64,000 bases of DNA, from contig NZ_JABXGD010000004.1 of assembly GCF_022627955.1 (NCBI RefSeq), forward strand, positions 186,001-250,000, in the 5' to 3' direction. Below the pieces are notes generated by a model. It had not been told where the DNA came from. It searched no databases and saw only the letters and a program-made list of their open reading frames with translations. This document shows, one piece after another, positions 60,401 through 64,000 of this stretch; position 1 is the stretch's first letter, and every line of letters begins with the position of its first letter. A program made the position numbers and the translations under genes. This stretch comes from Microbacterium sp. C5A9. Lineage in GTDB: Bacteria > Actinomycetota > Actinomycetes > Actinomycetales > Microbacteriaceae.

Positions 60401-61849
60401 ATGGGCAGTCTTGCGGATGTCACGGGTCGGCTGAAGAGAGCCGCCATCGATGCGTGGATGGCAGAGAACACCTACACGCAACTGGATGACAAGTACGTCA
60501 CCTCGTACGGGCCTTCCGAGCAGTACGAGGTCTCTCGACCCTCGGAGTCCGGGCCGTACAGCTGCACCGTGACCTCCAGCCCCGTCTGGGGACTGGGGTA
60601 CTCCGAAGAGCCCGAGGACACCGAAGCGCGGATCGACGGCATCCGCTCCCGGCTCCAGGAGGGCTGGGACACGATCGTCACCTCCATCGACGACTCGGTC
60701 GCCGACTGGGAGGAACTGCCCGAGGCCTCGTCGATGGATGCCGTCGACACCGCGTGTGCGAGCATCATCTCGAAACTCGGCGGCGCGACGATGAACGAGG
60801 CATCGTCGGTGATGACGGTCGGAGGCGACCTCGCCAGCGCCATGAGCCGGATGTTCCACGAGTCGGACTGCATCGCCAGCCCGGCCCTCAACGACTTCAA
60901 GACTCGGTACATCGACGAGGGCGGACTCCGGTCGCTCCGGTTGACCGCCATGGTGGAGGTCGTCCAGCAAGCGGCCCTCGCCGAGCAGAACGTCCTCCTC
61001 AAGGCCAAGGAAGACCTCGACGAGAGACTGGAAGGCCACGTCGACGCGTTCCGATCGCTCTCCGGTCGCGGCGGCGGAGACGCGAAGACCGTCCTCGCGG
61101 TCGTCGGGGCGGCGATCGCCGGCGTCGCACTGTTCGTGCCCTCGGGGGGAACGAGTGCGCTCGTGCTCGCGGGTGGGGGAATCCTCGTCGGCCTCGCCGA
61201 CAAACTCACTCCCCCCGCGGCCGCCGCCGAGGAGAGCATCAGCTTCTCCGACGTCGACGGTGGGCTCTCCTCCCTCTCGTCGAGCCTCCGCGAGCTCTCT
61301 CGCGCGCTCTCCCGTGAAGAGACGTCGCTGCGGACGGCGCTGAACGAGACCGCCGATTCCGTGCGCGCGAACTCCGCTGCATTCATGCTGACCCCCGCCC
61401 CGATCTACGACCTCCTCCCCGCCGCCGACCTGCACGTCGAGCCGGCACGGGCCTACAACCTGGCGCGGTCGTACATGCCCAACGCCGCCGAGTACGCCCG
61501 CGGGCAAGCAGACCCTGTGGTCCAGTTGGGCACTCAGTTCGCCGAGACCACGACACGGCCCTACACGGTCGGCTCGAGCATGAACGGCCCCGGCAATGCC
61601 GTCATCTCCCTCACGACGATGACCAGCACCCTTCTGCAGGAGTTCGCCTACGACCTCGACAACGGTGCGCGCAACCTCGACCTCGCCATCCAGGACTACG
61701 AGACGTACGAGGCATCCACCGCGACGGATCTGCAGGCGATCGCCGAGCAGATCGCCTCCGGGTCCACGCACACGGGCGCTCAGGACGACGATCTCATCGC
61801 GCCGTCGCACGGCGCCGGCGGCGTCAGCATCCGACAGCTCATGGAGTGA
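60401..61849 (+). CDS. Large helical protein with a central hydrophobic hairpin
   Basis: A 482-residue protein. Long helices (about 60-220) are followed by a hydrophobic stretch (VLAVVGAAIAGVALFVPSGG and SALVLAGGGILVGLA, about 228-265), then more helices (LSSLSSSLRELSRALSREE) to the end. There is no signal peptide. The layout recalls the helical part of WXG100/LXG-type secreted proteins but has no WXG motif or toxin end that I recognise. GGAGGGGAAG precedes this ATG. Confidence 0.65.
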   Translation: MGSLADVTGRLKRAAIDAWMAENTYTQLDDKYVTSYGPSEQYEVSRPSESGPYSCTVTSSPVWGLGYSEEPEDTEARIDGIRSRLQEGWDTIVTSIDDSVADWEELPEASSMDAVDTACASIISKLGGATMNEASSVMTVGGDLASAMSRMFHESDCIASPALNDFKTRYIDEGGLRSLRLTAMVEVVQQAALAEQNVLLKAKEDLDERLEGHVDAFRSLSGRGGGDAKTVLAVVGAAIAGVALFVPSGGTSALVLAGGGILVGLADKLTPPAAAAEESISFSDVDGGLSSLSSSLRELSRALSREETSLRTALNETADSVRANSAAFMLTPAPIYDLLPAADLHVEPARAYNLARSYMPNAAEYARGQADPVVQLGTQFAETTTRPYTVGSSMNGPGNAVISLTTMTSTLLQEFAYDLDNGARNLDLAIQDYETYEASTATDLQAIAEQIASGSTHTGAQDDDLIAPSHGAGGVSIRQLME

Positions 61850-61934
61850 CGGCGCATAACGTCCCATCCGATTCTTCGTCGGCTCCGAACAGAAGCAGAT
61901 GGGCCCGTTCCCGCGCGCCCGAGAGGAGCCCCCG

Positions 61935-63764
61935 ATGATCGAGTCATCGACCCCGCCGCTTGCATCCCTCGACGGGTACCGCAACATCACCGACCTGCTG
62001 GTCGCGCGTGCTGCAGCGGCTCCTGATCACGTCGCCTTCGAGGTCGCGGGAGCGGATGCCATCGCGCCCTGGCGCCCGATCACGACCCGGGAGTTCTCCG
62101 ACCAGGTGCGTGCCCTCGCCAAGGGCTTCGTCGCTCAGGGCATCCAGGCCGGAGACCCGATCGCCATCATGGCGCCGACCCGCTACGAGTGGGCCGTCGC
62201 CGACCTGGCCGCCTGGTTCGCCGGCGCCGTCGTCGTGCCGATCTACGAGACCTCCTCGCCCTCGCAGGTGGACGCGATCATCGCGGACGCCGGAGTGCGG
62301 CTCGCGATCGGCGGCACCGCAGAGCACGTGGCGCTGCTCGCGGCGGCGCTCGCGCAGACAGACGACGAGACCTTCGGCGCATGGAGCATGGATGCCGCGG
62401 CATCCGGCACCCTCCCCGAGCTCGTCTCGCGCGGCGTCGCCGTGACCGACGAGGCGCTCGAGGCCCGCCGGACGCTCGCCACCCAGGACGACCCCGCCAC
62501 GATCGTCTACACCTCGGGCACCACGGGCGAGCCCAAGGGCGTCGTGCTCACGCACCGGAACTTCCTCGGTCAGGTGCTCAACATCGCCGCCGCCTACCGC
62601 GAGATCGTGAACGAGAACGGCAACACCGTCATCTTCCTGCCGCTCGCGCATGTGCTGGCGCGCGGGCTGCAGCTGATCTGCCTGGCGAGCGGCATGCGCA
62701 TCGCGCACCTCTCCGACCCGTCGACGGTGGTCGCCACGCTCGACACGCTGCGCCCGACGTTCCTGGTCGTGGTGCCGCGCGTGCTGCAGAAGATCAAGGC
62801 GGCGGCCGCAGACAAGGCCGCAGACAAGCACCTCTCGGGCGTGTGGGCGAAGGCCGTCTCGACGGCCCTCGCCTGGGGCCGCCGAGAAGAGAAGATCGAC
62901 GCCGGCCGACGCATCTCGAAGGACCTCGGCCTCACGCTGCGCCACCGCTTCTTCGACGCACTCTTCTACCGCCGCCTCCGCACCGTGATGGGCGGACGCG
63001 TCGGCTACATCCTGTCGGGCGGGGCCGCGCTCGACGCGGACCTGTCTCTCTTCTTCCGCGGCATCGGCGTTCCCGTCATCGAGGGCTACGGACTCACCGA
63101 GACGACCGCGCCGCTCACGGGCAACCTGCCCGGCCGCATCGCCTCGGGAACCGTCGGCTCGCCGCTGCCCGGCCTGACAGTGCGCATCAGCGACGAGGGC
63201 GAGGTGCTGGCCCGCGGGGTCGGCGTCTTCGGCGGCTACCGCAACCCGGCCCACGACGAGGGCGCCTTCGTCGACGGCTTCTTCCGCACCGGCGATCTGG
63301 GGCGCCTCGACGAGCGAGGCAGGCTGATCCTCGAGGGCCGACTCAAGGACGTGATCGTGACGTCGAACGGCAAGACGATCGTGCCGACCCGCTGGGAGAG
63401 CGCCGTCGAAGCCGACGCGCTCGTCTCGCACGCGGTGATGGTGGGCGAGGGTAAGCCCTACCTCTCGGCCCTCCTCGTCCTCGACCCGGAGCAGACCGAG
63501 GCGTGGGCCGCGGCGCAGGGCACCGTCATCCCGCCGATCGCCCAGCCCGACATCCGCGAGGTGACCGATCCGGCCCTTCGCGCTCACCTGCAGCGCGCCG
63601 TCGACGCCGCCAACGCGCTCGTGGCGCGCAGCGAGCAGGTCCGTCGCTTCAGCGTGGTGTTCGCCGACCTCGAAGACCGCGGCCTGGTCACGCCCACCAT
63701 GAAGCTCAAGCGGAGCGTCGTGCTCGATCGCGCGGCCGTCACCGTCGAAGACCTCTACCTCTGA
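61935..63764 (+). CDS. Long-chain fatty-acid--CoA ligase (FadD15-like)
   Basis: A 609-residue adenylate-forming enzyme. It has YTSGTTGEPKGVVLTHRNF, then EGYGLTETTAPLTGNLPGR, FFRTGDLGRLDERGRLILEG and LKDVIVTSNGKTIVPT. The long insertion (LRHRFFDALFYRRLRTVMGG) is typical of long-chain ligases of the FadD15 group. GAGAGGAG precedes this ATG. A DUF1295 membrane protein follows after 17 nt, perhaps co-transcribed. Confidence 0.92.
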   Translation: MIESSTPPLASLDGYRNITDLLVARAAAAPDHVAFEVAGADAIAPWRPITTREFSDQVRALAKGFVAQGIQAGDPIAIMAPTRYEWAVADLAAWFAGAVVVPIYETSSPSQVDAIIADAGVRLAIGGTAEHVALLAAALAQTDDETFGAWSMDAAASGTLPELVSRGVAVTDEALEARRTLATQDDPATIVYTSGTTGEPKGVVLTHRNFLGQVLNIAAAYREIVNENGNTVIFLPLAHVLARGLQLICLASGMRIAHLSDPSTVVATLDTLRPTFLVVVPRVLQKIKAAAADKAADKHLSGVWAKAVSTALAWGRREEKIDAGRRISKDLGLTLRHRFFDALFYRRLRTVMGGRVGYILSGGAALDADLSLFFRGIGVPVIEGYGLTETTAPLTGNLPGRIASGTVGSPLPGLTVRISDEGEVLARGVGVFGGYRNPAHDEGAFVDGFFRTGDLGRLDERGRLILEGRLKDVIVTSNGKTIVPTRWESAVEADALVSHAVMVGEGKPYLSALLVLDPEQTEAWAAAQGTVIPPIAQPDIREVTDPALRAHLQRAVDAANALVARSEQVRRFSVVFADLEDRGLVTPTMKLKRSVVLDRAAVTVEDLYL

Positions 63765-63781
63765 GAACCGGAAAGAACAGC

Positions 63782-64000
63782 ATGTCCTCCCCCACCCCCA
63801 CCAACGCCAAGTCCTCGCGGTCCTCGCTGATCGCGATCATCGTCGCCCTCGCCATCGGCGCGCTCGTCGCCGTCGCCGGCAGCCAGGGAGGCGCGACGCT
63901 GGGCGGAATCCCCCTGTTCGCGCTCGCGGTCGCCGCGGCCTACGCGATCCAGATCATCGCGTTCATCCCGGCGATGATCCTGCGCACCGAGAGGTTCTTC
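63782..64000 (+). CDS. DUF1295 membrane protein, N-terminal part
   Basis: 73 residues before the window edge. Two membrane segments (LIAIIVALAIGALVAVAGSQ and FALAVAAAYAIQIIAFIPAM) are followed by ILRTERFF, the start region of DUF1295 proteins, related to steroid 5-alpha-reductases. GGAAAG precedes the ATG. The rest is outside the window. Confidence 0.75.
   Translation, partial: MSSPTPTNAKSSRSSLIAIIVALAIGALVAVAGSQGGATLGGIPLFALAVAAAYAIQIIAFIPAMILRTERFF

Noticed and set aside
60233..61990. Long minus-strand open frame opposite the 482-residue gene
   Set aside because: It runs through the divergent promoter region and start of the next gene and has shadow-type composition.

Overview
The window is a high-GC actinobacterial chromosome segment, most like Microbacteriaceae (Microbacterium or a close relative). 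The signs are a dnaK-grpE-dnaJ-hspR operon behind HAIR-type operators, a dcd gene of the actinobacterial type, WXG100-type secretion proteins, many GTG starts with ATGA/GTGA overlaps, and several apparently leaderless genes with a TANNCT-like box 6-7 nt before the start codon. There is one tRNA gene (Gly, anticodon CCC), no rRNA and no CRISPR array.

Layout. (1) 1-10.2 kb: a glycan locus with a LacI regulator, a GH5 enzyme, a three-gene sugar ABC importer, a GH92 alpha-mannosidase and a secreted GH18 endo-beta-N-acetylglucosaminidase. Five copies of one 14-bp palindrome sit before its transcription units. The enzymes fit high-mannose N-glycan release outside the cell, import, and trimming inside. 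(2) 10.2-12 kb: an acyl-CoA synthetase. (3) 12-15.7 kb: a polymorphic-toxin operon with two WXG100 proteins, a toxin with a CdiA-CT-like nuclease end, and three tandem immunity-protein paralogues. (4) 15.8-19.7 kb: a SpoIIE-type phosphatase, a cellulose-synthase-like glycosyltransferase, a STAS antagonist and an RsbW-like kinase in one overlapping operon. (5) 19.7-23 kb: DoxX and Pr6Pr membrane proteins, a flavin amine oxidase whose FAD motifs appear circularly permuted, and an 11-residue-repeat membrane protein. (6) 23-27.2 kb: the dnaK operon.

(7) 27.3-32.9 kb: a thioredoxin-reductase-like protein, a lipoprotein, a DUF3817 protein, an AraC regulator, an MFS exporter, and a RIO kinase preceded by a 20-codon ORF. 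(8) 32.9-39.7 kb: an Lrp regulator divergent from an operon of MHS permease, amidohydrolase, ThDP-dependent decarboxylase and ureohydrolase, probably for a guanidino compound. (9) 41-51.2 kb: a long same-strand cluster of FAD monooxygenase, dipeptide-type ABC importer and two NtaA/DszA-type flavin monooxygenases. (10) 51.4-56.3 kb: DUF1684, a CDF metal transporter, two divergent His/Gly-rich winged-helix proteins, DUF2283, a Pro-rich membrane protein and dcd.

(11) 56.4-59.1 kb: a small, decayed integrative element in tRNA-Gly, bounded by 48-bp perfect direct repeats. It carries an integrase remnant, a frameshifted gene, a membrane-anchored coiled-coil protein, an FRG-domain protein, and repeated CGTGCCA boxes inside both ends. 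(12) 59.1-64 kb: two divergent proteins of unknown function, a second acyl-CoA synthetase, and the start of a DUF1295 membrane protein cut by the window edge.
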